DNA of 35,144 bases from Oscillospiraceae bacterium (GCA_900752435.1 CAADVD010000020.1:1-35144); one strand, 5' to 3'; counted from the first letter of the stretch, positions 17,127 through 25,097 are shown. Notes: generated from the letters alone by a model not told the origin. Program-made: numbers and translations.

Positions 17127-17258
17127 TGAGCAAGTACCTGCATCTGCAATGGATTCTGCTTTTCACAGCGTTTAGAACCTTCCACATGCGCGTTCTTTTT
17201 TATTCAAATCGGCAACGTTACCGGGAAATTATTTTATTTCCAAAACTCAATTTCTTCA

Positions 17259-17300
17259 AGCCTGTTTCAGAACAAATAGTTTCTGAAACAGGCTTTTTCT
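17259..17300 (+). terminator. Terminator of spo0A
   Basis: A 15-bp stem (AAGCCTGTTTCAGAA and its complement), an approximately 7-base loop and TTTTTCT. The preceding stretch 17127-17258 holds no gene. Confidence 0.92.
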
Positions 17301-17328
17301 ATTGAACAAACCTACTGGCATTGGTTCA

Positions 17329-17544
17329 TTACCCGCGTCGGCGGCGCATTTGTTCGTAACGCTTCTGTACCGCTTTATCCTCACAGCAGCGAATCCCCAA
17401 ATAGCTGAATCCGATGAGACCCAATCCGATCAAACTGCGAATGGCAATGGTCTGCATATCCATGCTTCCGGCATCCGCTCCTCCGGCCGTTCCCAGTAAA
17501 AACAAAAAACCGCCAATGCCCAATAAAATATAGATGTGTTTCAT
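17329..17544 (-). CDS. Small two-helix membrane protein under SOS control
   Basis: 71-aa protein I do not recognise. Helix 1 spans about residues 4-21 (IYILLGIGGFLFLLGTA), a short acidic Gly-rich loop follows (GGADAGSMDMQ), helix 2 is about 33-51 (AIRSLIGLGLIGFSYLGIR), and the tail is strongly basic (KRYEQMRRRRG), so the C-terminus is probably cytoplasmic. AAGGAGA lies eight bases before the ATG. The promoter at 17691-17719 contains two LexA-box palindromes, so DNA damage should induce it. SOS genes encoding tiny membrane proteins (YneA, SosA) usually block cell division; that role is an inference here. No sequence kinship to YneA or SosA is visible. Confidence 0.75.
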   Translation of the reverse strand: MKHIYILLGIGGFLFLLGTAGGADAGSMDMQTIAIRSLIGLGLIGFSYLGIRCCEDKAVQKRYEQMRRRRG

Positions 17545-17670
17545 CTGAAAGCATCTCCTTTTCGTGTGTCTTGTCCCATTCCTATGTTGTCCAACTTGTA
17601 ATTATGACGAATGCGCTGTTTACAGTATGAACCCAAAAACAAACGGTGATACAGGATATTTCTTTTCACG

Positions 17671-17719
17671 GAACGTTTGTTCTTTTTTATAGTATAGAAC
17701 ATTAGTTCGATGTTGTCAA
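17671..17719 (-). promoter_or_regulatory. Consensus sigma-A promoter with two LexA (SOS) boxes
   Basis: On the minus strand TTGACA (17714-17719) and TATACT (17691-17696) are 17 bases apart. One LexA-type palindrome, GAACTAATGTTC (17697-17708), fills the spacer next to the -10. A second, GAACAAACGTTC (17671-17682), lies at the expected transcription start. The second fits the Gram-positive consensus CGAACRNRYGTTYC at 13 of 14 positions, the first at 12 of 14. Confidence 0.82.
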
Positions 17720-17750
17720 GCACTTTTTCGACATTTGTAGGCATAACAAA

Positions 17751-17784
17751 AAACCGGAAGAGCGTTTTCATACTCTTCCGGTTT
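17751..17784 (-). terminator. Terminator of the DUF3006-like gene
   Basis: 12-bp stem (AAACCGGAAGAG and complement) with a 10-base loop, followed on the minus strand by TTTTTTG. It insulates the SOS promoter from the gene upstream. Confidence 0.85.
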
Positions 17785-17800
17785 ATCCCTTCATGCTGTC

Positions 17801-17965
17801 TTATTTGAGAATGCGATACTCAAAATTTTCCCACAACACGGTATCGCCTTCGGCAATTTCCATGGGCAGCAACGCCATGGCTACGGTATTTTCTACTCCC
17901 GAATCGGACACCATAATGGCGTAGTCCCCGTTGATTTTCAGAACTTTATATTGCACTGGTTCCAT
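17801..17965 (-). CDS. 54-aa DUF3006-like protein
   Basis: Very small cytoplasmic protein: MEPVQYKVLKINGDYAIMV, then a loop, ALLPMEIAEGDTVLWEN and FEYRILK. The order (short beta strand, INGDYA, LLP, EGD, terminal strand) is the pattern of DUF3006, a small beta-barrel-like family of unknown function common in Firmicutes. The ATG at 17965 is preceded by GGGGAAGAAG, a promoter lies at 18042-18070 and a terminator follows the stop, so the unit looks complete and real despite its size. It could bind nucleic acid or a protein partner; nothing in the sequence decides this. Confidence 0.72.
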   Translation of the reverse strand: MEPVQYKVLKINGDYAIMVSDSGVENTVAMALLPMEIAEGDTVLWENFEYRILK

Positions 17966-17988
17966 CTTCTTCCCCGCTTTCTACTATG

Positions 17989-18019
17989 GCAATACCGCAT
18001 ATTCTTTGTGTGGTATTGC
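17989..18019 (-). repeat. Leader hairpin before the 54-aa gene
   Basis: Perfect 8-bp inverted repeat GCAATACC/GGTATTGC with a 15-base loop in the leader. No T-run follows in the direction of transcription, so it is not an ordinary terminator. Confidence 0.45.
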
Positions 18020-18041
18020 TATATCAAATCTTCTTCAATTT

Positions 18042-18070
18042 ATTATAGTACGAGAAACGGTTTGGCGCAA
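18042..18070 (-). promoter_or_regulatory. Promoter of the 54-aa gene
   Basis: On the minus strand TTGCGC (18065-18070), 17 bases and a perfect TATAAT (18042-18047), about 75 bases upstream of the ATG and just beyond the stop of the upstream DUF421 gene. Confidence 0.5.
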
Positions 18071-18072
18071 GC

Positions 18073-18780
18073 TTATTCCAGCACATCAAAAGCCTTGTGG
18101 CCACGATTTTGCAGAAAGATACTGAATTGCCCGTTCACATCATAGGTCGCCAATAGCACATCTGAAATTTTTCCAACCTTTTGACTCTCAAGCTGTTTTT
18201 TGAGCCACTGCTCTTCCTTGCCGATTTTTTTCAAATGCTCCTCCATCACCTTGCCATCAATGATGAGATTGGCAACCAGCCCCTCCTGTGCAGGATTGAG
18301 GTTCAAATCCTCGGGATTGCAGGGACGCTTGGACGGATTCGGCAAAAAGCTGAGCTTACCGGTGTGCTCCATGACCACATACTGCAAATCATTGACATCA
18401 AAGTAACCATTGGTACGGCATTCGGCCAACAAATCGTTGATATCGTAGTGCACGCGGGTGAGGTTATCGCGAATAATTTTTCCATTTTCAATTAAAATAA
18501 CCGGCACGCCAGTCAAAAATCGGCGTGCTTTTATACTCTTATTGGTCACAAACGAAAGCGTAATCGATGTCAGCGAATACAAGACCAAAGGAATCAGTGT
18601 AAACCAAATGTCCACTTCCAATCCCGTTGCCAAGTCTGCGGAAATCGAACCGATGGAAATTCCGATGATATAATCATAAAAAGAAAGCTGAGAAATTTGG
18701 CGGTATCCCATCATTTTGGCAAGAAAAAATAAAACAACAATGGAAAACACCGTTCTCCACAAGACCTCCAGAATACTCAT
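18073..18780 (-). CDS. DUF421 (YetF-type) membrane protein, second copy
   Basis: 235-aa member of the same family as the protein at 3763-4446, but clearly diverged. Three N-terminal helices (TVFSIVVLFFLAKMMGY, YIIGISIGSISADLA, FTLIPLVLYSLTSITLSFV) are followed by the soluble domain with the motifs GYRQISQLSFYDYIIG, TGVPVILIENGKII and VNDLQYVVMEHTGKL. ATG 18780 has AAGGAGGA upstream. There is no DUF4363 gene next to it. A sigma-G-like promoter lies at 18812-18840, so it also looks forespore-expressed. The role is unknown; a function in the spore inner membrane is an inference. Confidence 0.9.
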   Translation of the reverse strand: MSILEVLWRTVFSIVVLFFLAKMMGYRQISQLSFYDYIIGISIGSISADLATGLEVDIWFTLIPLVLYSLTSITLSFVTNKSIKARRFLTGVPVILIENGKIIRDNLTRVHYDINDLLAECRTNGYFDVNDLQYVVMEHTGKLSFLPNPSKRPCNPEDLNLNPAQEGLVANLIIDGKVMEEHLKKIGKEEQWLKKQLESQKVGKISDVLLATYDVNGQFSIFLQNRGHKAFDVLE

Positions 18781-18811
18781 ACTGGTATCCTCCTTGAAAG
18801 ATTCTTACCAG

Positions 18812-18840
18812 TAGTATGGCTGATTTCGGTAAAATTATAA
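18812..18840 (-). promoter_or_regulatory. Sigma-G-like promoter of the second DUF421 gene
   Basis: On the minus strand the -10 CATACTA (18812-18818) is perfect; the -35 TTATA (18836-18840) matches GHATR at 4 of 5 with a 17-base spacer. Its upstream end overlaps the cdd stop. Confidence 0.6.
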
Positions 18841-19239
18841 GCGAAAGCCAAATGGGAGCAGTTCGCAGAGAAGATGAACTTCAAATTCCGTTTCATTTTT
18901 TACCAAGATGATTTCAAATGCTTGTGAATCGCAAAATTCCGCCATCACTTGCAGACAGACGCCGCAGGGCGGACAAAGCTTTTGCGGAATCAGTTGGGTT
19001 TCCTCCGCACCGGCAATGGCAATGGCAGTAAAAGTACGCTGACCGGCGTGAACAGCAGTGAAAAAGGCGGTGCGTTCTGCGCAGTTGGAGGGAGTGAATG
19101 CGCCGTTTTCAATGTTGCTGCCGGTGTAGACTGTGCCGTCCGTGCAAAGAAGAGCGGCGCCGACGGTAAAATGAGAATAGGGAGCGTAAGCGGATTGACG
19201 GGCTTGGAGGGCAGATTGTGCCAGCATCGAATAGTTCAT
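18835..19239 (-). CDS. cdd: Cytidine deaminase
   Basis: Zinc enzyme of pyrimidine salvage that deaminates cytidine and deoxycytidine to uridine forms. It has 134 aa, the normal size for the tetrameric type. The zinc site is complete: NCAER (Cys53, catalytic Glu55) and PPCGVC (Cys92, Cys95). The substrate stretch YAPYSHFTVGAAL and NIENGAFTPS are present. ATG 19239 is preferred because AGGAG is ten bases upstream; an in-frame start at 19257 is less well placed. An extended -10 promoter lies at 19296-19304. It is a single gene on the minus strand, divergent from secA. Confidence 0.95.
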   Translation of the reverse strand: MNYSMLAQSALQARQSAYAPYSHFTVGAALLCTDGTVYTGSNIENGAFTPSNCAERTAFFTAVHAGQRTFTAIAIAGAEETQLIPQKLCPPCGVCLQVMAEFCDSQAFEIILVKNETEFEVHLLCELLPFGFRL

Positions 19240-19295
19240 AAGCGTTTCTCCTATCAATACTGTTTATGTACAGAACACCAATTTCTTTTGAGATT

Positions 19296-19304
19296 ATTAT
19301 AGCA
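19296..19304 (-). promoter_or_regulatory. Extended -10 promoter of cdd
   Basis: On the minus strand TGCTATAAT, a perfect TATAAT with the TGN extension, 57 bases upstream of the cdd start. No good -35. Confidence 0.5.
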
Positions 19305-19424
19305 CAGATTTTTGGATGGTGGAATATTTTTGATGAAGCAGTCAAACTCTCGCGCCCTCTTTTGTAGGAAACATGCAAAAAACATAAAGGATTTGTAAAA
19401 TAAAATCTTTCTGTTCCAAAACGC

Positions 19425-19453
19425 TTGCAAGAATTGGGCAATTGTACTATACT
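19425..19453 (+). promoter_or_regulatory. Promoter of secA
   Basis: TTGCAA (19425-19430), a 17-base spacer and TATACT (19448-19453). Transcription would start near 19460, giving a leader of about 125 bases. The 19258-19585 gap holds the cdd promoter, this promoter and the leader element, and no gene. Confidence 0.65.
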
Positions 19454-19478
19454 ATAGAAGTTAATAACCATTGTGGTG

Positions 19479-19562
19479 CAGTGGCTAAATCCGCATGAAA
19501 CACAGGGTTCTTAGAGCGAACATCCGGCCGCGGCTTCCCCATGCTTCCGCACGCCGGCACTG
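19479..19562 (+). ncRNA. Structured secA leader element (candidate)
   Basis: The transcribed leader can fold into a closed unit: CAGTG (19479-19483) pairs with CACTG (19558-19562). Inside, GTTC (19507-19510) pairs with GAAC (19518-19521), and a GC-rich hairpin forms from CCGGC/GCCGG (19524-19528, 19553-19557) and GCGG/CCGC (19530-19533, 19547-19550). The ribosome site lies about 12 bases downstream. It matches no riboswitch class I know; the stems were found by eye. Confidence 0.4.
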
Positions 19563-19585
19563 AAATAAATTTCTGAGGTGAAAAA

Positions 19586-22345
19586 ATGGGATTATTTGAA
19601 AAAATCTTTGGTACCTATTCGTCCAGAGAACTAAAAAAAATCAACCCGATTATGGAAAGCGTTCTGGCGCTGGAGGACAAATACGCGGCCATGTCCGACA
19701 GTGACCTGCAAAAACAGACCGATGTACTGAAAGCTCGTCTGCACAATGCCGAAACGCTCGATGACATTTTGCCGGACGCATTTGCGGTCTGCCGTGAAGC
19801 GGCATGGCGCGTGGTCGGCATGAAGCACTTCCCCGTGCAGATTATCGGCGGTATCGTTCTCCATCAGGGACGCATTGCAGAGATGAGAACCGGTGAAGGT
19901 AAAACGTTGATGGCGACGCTGGCGGCCTACTTGAACGCGCTGTCCGAAAAGGGCGTGCACATCGTTACAGTCAACGACTATTTGGCCAAGCGTGACTCCG
20001 AATGGATGGGTAAAGTTTATAAGTTCTTGGGATTGACCGTTGGCTTGGTGGTACACGGCATGACCAACGAAGAAAAGCAGGCCGCCTACAAAGCAGACAT
20101 TACCTATGGTACGAACAACGAATACGGTTTTGACTATCTGCGTGACAACATGGTCATTTATAAAGAGCAGAAAGTACAGCGGCCGTTTAACTTTGCCATC
20201 GTCGATGAGGTGGACTCCATCTTAATCGATGAAGCGAGAACACCGCTCATCATTTCCGGTCAGGGTGATAAATCGACAGAGCTTTACACTTACGCTGACC
20301 AGTTTGCCAGAACACTTCGTCCGTATAAGGTCGTTGAAGTGGATCAAAAAGAAGAACAGGACGACATCGACGCCGACTACATCATCGATGAAAAGGGCAA
20401 GACCGCCACACTGACTCCGCAGGGCGTCAAACGGGCTGAGGCTTATTTCCATTTGGACAACCTTATGGATGCGGAAAACATCACCCTTCAGCACCACATC
20501 AACCAAGCCATCAAAGCACACGGTATCATGCACCGCGATGTGGACTACGTCGTAAAAGACGGCGAAGTGTTGATTGTCGATGAGTTTACCGGCCGTCTGA
20601 TGATTGGCCGCCGTTATAACGAGGGTCTGCATCAGGCCATTGAAGCCAAAGAGGGTGTAACCGTCGCCAGAGAGTCTAAGACGCTCGCAACCATTACCTT
20701 CCAGAACTATTTCCGTCTTTACAGCAAGCTCTCCGGTATGACCGGTACGGCGCTCACCGAAGAAAGCGAATTCCGTGAAATTTACAACCTCGATGTGGTG
20801 GAAATCCCGACCAACAAGCCGGTTCAGCGTATCGACTACGACGATTCTGTCTATAAAACGGAAGCCGGTAAATTTAAGGCTGTCATTGACCAGATTGTGG
20901 AATGCCATGAAAAGGGCCAACCAGTACTGGTTGGTACAGTCACCATCGACAAATCGGAATTGCTCAGCAAAATGCTCAAGCAAAAAGGCATCAAGCACAA
21001 TGTCTTAAACGCCAAATTCCATGAGCAGGAAGCGATGATTGTCGCACAGGCCGGTAAGTTTGGGGCGGTCACCATCGCCACCAACATGGCCGGACGTGGT
21101 ACGGATATTAAGCTTGGCGGTAATGCGGAATACCTCGCCAAAGAGTTGATGCGCAAAAAAGGCTGCAGTGAAGAACTGCTCGTCGAAGCGGATGGCTTTG
21201 GCGAAACCGACAACGAAGATATTTTGACTGTACGCAAAATCTATAAAGAACTGCTCTCCAAAATCGAAGAAGAAATCAAAGAAGAAGAAAAGAAAGTCAT
21301 CGACGCAGGCGGTTTGTTCATCATCGGTACGGAACGCCATGAATCCCGCCGTATTGACAACCAGCTCCGCGGACGTGCCGGCCGTCAGGGCGACCCGGGC
21401 GCCAGCCGCTTCTTCATTTCGCTGGAAGACGATTTGATGCGCTTGTTTGGCGGCGAACGTGTACAAAACATCATGAATATGCTCAAAATTGAAGAGGATC
21501 AGCCGATTGAAACCAAGATGCTCACCAATACCATTGAAAGCGCACAGCGCAAGGTAGAGGGACGCAACTTCGGCATCCGCAAGAGTGTATTGCAATACGA
21601 CGACGTTATGAACAAACAGCGTGAAATCATTTACAACCAGCGCAACATGGTACTCGACGGCAAAGATGTCCACGAATACATTCTGAAAATGATGGACGAT
21701 ATGCTCACCGAAACAGCAGCCAGCTACCTGCCGGACGGTGTGATTCACGATGAGTGGAACGTACAAGGGCTGCGCGACCACTTCTTAGGTTTCCTCACCA
21801 CGGAAGAAGACTTCCGATACAGCGCCAATGAATTGGCCGACATGGAAGTTAAGGATTTTGTCAAAATCCTCTATGACCGTGCGTTGGAAAAATACCAAGA
21901 ACGCGAAAATCTGCTCGGAGCGGAACGCATGCGTGAATTGGAGCGCGTGATCCTGCTGAAAGTTGTTGACCGTTACTGGATGGAACACATTGACAACATG
22001 ACCGAGTTCAAACGCGGCATTCATCTGCGCTCCTATGGCCAGCGCAATCCGGTAACCGAATACCAGATTGAAGGCTTTGAAATGTTCGACGAAATGGTCG
22101 CGCAGATTCGTGACGATACAGTCAAGCTGCTGTTGACGCTGAAAATTCAAGTGAATCAAGAAATCAAGCGTGAACAGGTTGCCAAACCAACCGGTGAAGC
22201 ACACGGTGACGGAGAGCCTGTTGTGCGCAAAAAACAACCGGTTCGTTCCAATAAAGTGGGTCGAAACGATCCATGTCCGTGCGGAAGCGGGAAAAAATAC
22301 AAAAACTGCTGTGGTGCAACGCAAGAGGTCACCAAGAAAGAATAG
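19586..22345 (+). CDS. secA: Preprotein translocase ATPase SecA
   Basis: Motor ATPase that drives unfolded secretory proteins through SecYEG. It has 919 aa. Walker A is MRTGEGKT (G103-T107), Walker B is VDEVDSILIDEARTPL (D207), the preprotein cross-linking region is around residues 220-370, and the second nucleotide-binding fold has NMAGRGTDIKLGG and RGRAGRQGDPG. The C-terminal SEC-C zinc motif is complete (Cys897, Cys899, Cys908, Cys909). ATG 19586 follows GAGGTG. A structured leader lies between promoter and start. A terminator follows the stop. Confidence 0.98.
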   Translation: MGLFEKIFGTYSSRELKKINPIMESVLALEDKYAAMSDSDLQKQTDVLKARLHNAETLDDILPDAFAVCREAAWRVVGMKHFPVQIIGGIVLHQGRIAEMRTGEGKTLMATLAAYLNALSEKGVHIVTVNDYLAKRDSEWMGKVYKFLGLTVGLVVHGMTNEEKQAAYKADITYGTNNEYGFDYLRDNMVIYKEQKVQRPFNFAIVDEVDSILIDEARTPLIISGQGDKSTELYTYADQFARTLRPYKVVEVDQKEEQDDIDADYIIDEKGKTATLTPQGVKRAEAYFHLDNLMDAENITLQHHINQAIKAHGIMHRDVDYVVKDGEVLIVDEFTGRLMIGRRYNEGLHQAIEAKEGVTVARESKTLATITFQNYFRLYSKLSGMTGTALTEESEFREIYNLDVVEIPTNKPVQRIDYDDSVYKTEAGKFKAVIDQIVECHEKGQPVLVGTVTIDKSELLSKMLKQKGIKHNVLNAKFHEQEAMIVAQAGKFGAVTIATNMAGRGTDIKLGGNAEYLAKELMRKKGCSEELLVEADGFGETDNEDILTVRKIYKELLSKIEEEIKEEEKKVIDAGGLFIIGTERHESRRIDNQLRGRAGRQGDPGASRFFISLEDDLMRLFGGERVQNIMNMLKIEEDQPIETKMLTNTIESAQRKVEGRNFGIRKSVLQYDDVMNKQREIIYNQRNMVLDGKDVHEYILKMMDDMLTETAASYLPDGVIHDEWNVQGLRDHFLGFLTTEEDFRYSANELADMEVKDFVKILYDRALEKYQERENLLGAERMRELERVILLKVVDRYWMEHIDNMTEFKRGIHLRSYGQRNPVTEYQIEGFEMFDEMVAQIRDDTVKLLLTLKIQVNQEIKREQVAKPTGEAHGDGEPVVRKKQPVRSNKVGRNDPCPCGSGKKYKNCCGATQEVTKKE

Positions 22346-22352
22346 CAGCATA

Positions 22353-22391
22353 AAGGGTGACCGTTTTCGGTCACCCTTGTCTTGCTTTTTT
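22353..22391 (+). terminator. Terminator of secA
   Basis: 10-bp stem AAGGGTGACC/GGTCACCCTT with a 6-base loop, followed by GTCTTGCTTTTTT. Confidence 0.9.
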
Positions 22392-22415
22392 AAATCCAGT
22401 TAGGGGGAGTTTAGG

Positions 22416-23525
22416 ATGTTTGATTTGAGTTATTGTATGCCGACTAAAGTATTCTATGGTGAGCATTGCGTGAGCAAAAATGCGCCGTACTTTGCGGAGT
22501 TGGGAAACAAATGCCTGCTGGTCACCGGTAAACACAGTGCCAAAGCGTCCGGCGCGCTGGAGGATGTGGAAAACGCATTGCAGAAAGCCGGTGTGGCGTA
22601 TGAAATCTTTGACGAAATTGCGCAAAATCCGCTGTTGTCCGTGTGCCAGAAGGCTGCGGAGCAAGCGCGGAAGATGCAGGCGGATTTCATCGTCGGTGTT
22701 GGAGGCGGTTCACCGCTGGATGCGGCGAAGGCAATTGGCGTATTGGCTGCCAACGAAATCGAACCAATCCGTTTGTTTGACGGTGTCTATGCGCACACTC
22801 CCCTGCCCTGTGTGCTGATTGGCACTACGGCTGGAACAGGCAGTGAGGTCACACCGTATTCCGTGCTGACAGTGGATACGGAGGACAGTGGTGTGCCGCG
22901 CAAGCGCTCCGTGGCAGGGCTGTTTGCCAAGGCGTGCTTCTGCGACTACCGCTATACAAGGTCGCTGCCGTACGAAACCACCTTAGCTACGGCGCTGGAC
23001 GCGCTTGCCCACTGCATCGAAGGATACTTTTCCAAACGCGCCAATTCCCTATCCGACTTATTTGCCAAAACCGGCGCTAGGCTCATTGCCGATGTGCTGT
23101 TTGATTTGCCGGCGGACGGATGCCTTTCTGACAAACAGCGCGATAAGCTGTACGCCGCTTCCATTTACGGCGGATTGACCATCGCCAAAACTGGCACGGG
23201 ATTCTGTCACACAATGGGTTACTTTTTGACGGAAGAATACGGTGTTGCACATGGTACGGCCTGTGCGGTCTTTTTGCCTAGCTATCTGGAAATTGGCTGT
23301 GACGCAGAATATAAAAAGGCCAATGCATTGTTAGCCGAACTGGATTGCAGTGTGAGCGAACTCAGCAGCATTATTCAAAACCTGACGCATCGGAAGCCTC
23401 TGCACCTAACTCAGACACAGAAAAACGACTTGCAAAAGCGCTGGGAGGGCAACAAAAATTTCGCCAATTCCCCCGGTATTTTTGCAGTTGAAGATGCAAT
23501 AGATATCATTGAGGATTTGTTTTAA
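22416..23525 (+). CDS. Iron-containing alcohol dehydrogenase
   Basis: Group III metal-dependent alcohol dehydrogenase, 369 aa, that probably interconverts an alcohol and an aldehyde or ketone with NAD(P)H; the substrate is not evident. The Rossmann stretch ends in GVGGGSPLDAAKAIG (GGGSP 96-100), followed by TTAGTGSEVTPYSV. Metal ligands of the family appear as the Asp in CDYRYTRSLP and the His residues of DALAHCIEGYFS, GFCHTMGYFL and GVAHGTA. The ribosome site is AGGGGGAG. No promoter was seen between the secA terminator and this gene. The pyrophosphatase gene follows after 22 bases, so the two are probably co-transcribed. Confidence 0.9.
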   Translation: MFDLSYCMPTKVFYGEHCVSKNAPYFAELGNKCLLVTGKHSAKASGALEDVENALQKAGVAYEIFDEIAQNPLLSVCQKAAEQARKMQADFIVGVGGGSPLDAAKAIGVLAANEIEPIRLFDGVYAHTPLPCVLIGTTAGTGSEVTPYSVLTVDTEDSGVPRKRSVAGLFAKACFCDYRYTRSLPYETTLATALDALAHCIEGYFSKRANSLSDLFAKTGARLIADVLFDLPADGCLSDKQRDKLYAASIYGGLTIAKTGTGFCHTMGYFLTEEYGVAHGTACAVFLPSYLEIGCDAEYKKANALLAELDCSVSELSSIIQNLTHRKPLHLTQTQKNDLQKRWEGNKNFANSPGIFAVEDAIDIIEDLF

Positions 23526-23547
23526 TTTTTAATACGAAAGGAACATC

Positions 23548-24081
23548 ATGATGAATATTTGGCATGACATCAGCCCAAAGCGTATTACCCCGCAGGATTT
23601 TATCGCGGTCATTGAAATTTCCAAAGGAAGCAAGAAAAAATACGAGCTGGACAAGGAAACGGGACTGATTATCCTTGACCGTATTCTGTACACATCCACA
23701 CACTATCCGGCCAACTACGGTTTTATTCCGCGCACCTATGGCGATGACCGCGACCCGCTCGATGTACTGCTTTTGTGCTCAGAGCCGATTGAACCGCTGA
23801 CTTTGGTGCGCTGCTTCCCCATCGGCGTTATTTCCATGATTGACAATGGACGCAACGACGAAAAAATCATTGCCATTCCGTTTAATGACCCAACCTACAA
23901 TCAATACACCAACATCTCCGAACTGCCCAAACACATCTTTGATGAAATGTCTCATTTCTTCTCCGTGTACAAAGCGCTGGAACAGAAAGAGACTGCTGTT
24001 AATGAAGTGCTAGGGCCGGAAGACGCCATTCAAATCATTTCTGCCGCCATTGACAATTATGTGGAGAATTTTTGCAAATAG
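23548..24081 (+). CDS. ppa: Inorganic pyrophosphatase (class I)
   Basis: Soluble Mg-dependent enzyme that hydrolyses pyrophosphate from biosynthetic reactions. It has 177 aa, the normal length. The signature DDRDPLDVLLL carries the metal-binding Asp residues. The conserved YELDKETG and YPANYGFIPRTYGDD are present, as is the later KIIAIPFNDP. Clostridia often carry the class II or membrane type, so a class I enzyme is mildly notable. Two adjacent ATG codons exist at 23548 and 23551, after GAAAGGAA. Confidence 0.95.
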   Translation: MMNIWHDISPKRITPQDFIAVIEISKGSKKKYELDKETGLIILDRILYTSTHYPANYGFIPRTYGDDRDPLDVLLLCSEPIEPLTLVRCFPIGVISMIDNGRNDEKIIAIPFNDPTYNQYTNISELPKHIFDEMSHFFSVYKALEQKETAVNEVLGPEDAIQIISAAIDNYVENFCK

Positions 24082-24095
24082 CTCATACATATAGT

Positions 24096-24134
24096 AAAAG
24101 CCCACTCTGCTTGGTTTAAGCAGAGTGGGCTTTT
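24096..24134. terminator. Bidirectional terminator between ppa and yitT
   Basis: 17-bp perfect stem (AAAAGCCCACTCTGCTT and complement) with a 5-base loop between convergent genes, A-rich on one side and T-rich on the other. Confidence 0.94.
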
Positions 24135-24146
24135 GTATTCATCTAT

Positions 24147-25010
24147 TTACTGCCGGAAACCGCGTCCAATGATTTCGCTGGTGTTGGAAATCAAAATAAA
24201 GGCGCTCGGCTCTCGTTGTTTGATGAATTTCCGAAGCTGAACCGCCTGTGAACGGTTGAGCACCGTAAAGATAATTGTTTTTTCCTGGCCGCTAAATGCA
24301 CCGCGCGCATCGCAGATTGTTGCACTGCGGTGCAGGGTGTGTGTGATGAAATCGCAAATCGGCTCTGGTTCTTCGCACACCACATTGAAATACTTGCAGA
24401 GATTTAGGTTTTCAATCACACCGTCCACCATCAGCGACTTGATGGCCAGACCCAATACAGAATAAAGGCCGGTCGTCAGCCCAAATACCGGAAATGCGGC
24501 AACGGTAATCAATATATCCGTTAAAAATAACGACCTGCCAATGTCAATGCTGGTATACTTGCGTAAAATCATGGCTACAATGTCCGTTCCGCCAGTGGAC
24601 GCTTCGATGTTAAACAATATCGCCGCGCCAAAAGCCGGAAGTGCTACGGCAAAACAAAGCTCCAGCATGGGGCTGTCCGTAATAGGGCCGTCCAATGGGC
24701 AAATCCACTCCAACAACGAAATGGCACCGGACAGCAAAATGCTTCCGTAAGCCGTTTTGATGCCGCAGTCCTTGCCCAGCACCACAAAACCGATGACAAG
24801 CAGTACCATACTGATGAGCAAGTTAACCGTTCCTGAACTAAGCACGCCGCCTGTTGCCTGACTGATGACCACGGCCAAGCCGGTTACACCACCAAAGGAA
24901 AAGTTGTTTTGAAATTTAAAAAAGTAGACGCCCACTGCCACGAGCAATGCTCCCAACGTAATCAACATATATTCACCCAGTGTTGTAAGCTGTCGTTGCT
25001 GTTTTGCCAT
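24147..25010 (-). CDS. YitT family membrane protein
   Basis: 287-aa protein with five or six hydrophobic segments in the first 190 residues (the YitT/DUF161 domain). Among them are ALLVAVGVYFFKFQNNFSFG, GVTGLAVVISQATGG, and FNIEASTGGTDIVAMIL. A cytoplasmic DUF2179 domain (about 205-285) follows, rich in beta strands (TICDARGAFSGQEKTIIFTV). Function unproven; putative transporter or regulator. The start is ATG 25010, six bases after GGAGGG; the ATG at 25016 touches the ribosome site. A good promoter lies at 25069-25097. Confidence 0.92.
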   Translation of the reverse strand: MAKQQRQLTTLGEYMLITLGALLVAVGVYFFKFQNNFSFGGVTGLAVVISQATGGVLSSGTVNLLISMVLLVIGFVVLGKDCGIKTAYGSILLSGAISLLEWICPLDGPITDSPMLELCFAVALPAFGAAILFNIEASTGGTDIVAMILRKYTSIDIGRSLFLTDILITVAAFPVFGLTTGLYSVLGLAIKSLMVDGVIENLNLCKYFNVVCEEPEPICDFITHTLHRSATICDARGAFSGQEKTIIFTVLNRSQAVQLRKFIKQREPSAFILISNTSEIIGRGFRQ

Positions 25011-25068
25011 ACTCATCCCTCCATCTTTTTGAACTGCTGATTTCTCTAAAGATGCTTTTAGTAATTTT

Positions 25069-25097
25069 AATATAGCATATTTTCAATTCCCTGTAAA
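25069..25097 (-). promoter_or_regulatory. Sigma-A promoter of the YitT gene
   Basis: On the minus strand TTTACA (25092-25097) and TATATT (25069-25074), each 5 of 6, are 17 bases apart. Confidence 0.65.

Noticed and set aside
17541..17771. 76-codon frame starting upstream of the SOS promoter
   Set aside because: Its start lies in a terminator stem and upstream of the promoter; only the part after 17669 could be transcribed, reported separately as a weak finding.
19507..19562. tRNA-like T-arm (GGTTC...GAAC) in the secA leader
   Set aside because: No acceptor stem, no anticodon arm, and the loop lacks the TTCGA pattern; kept only as part of a structured leader.
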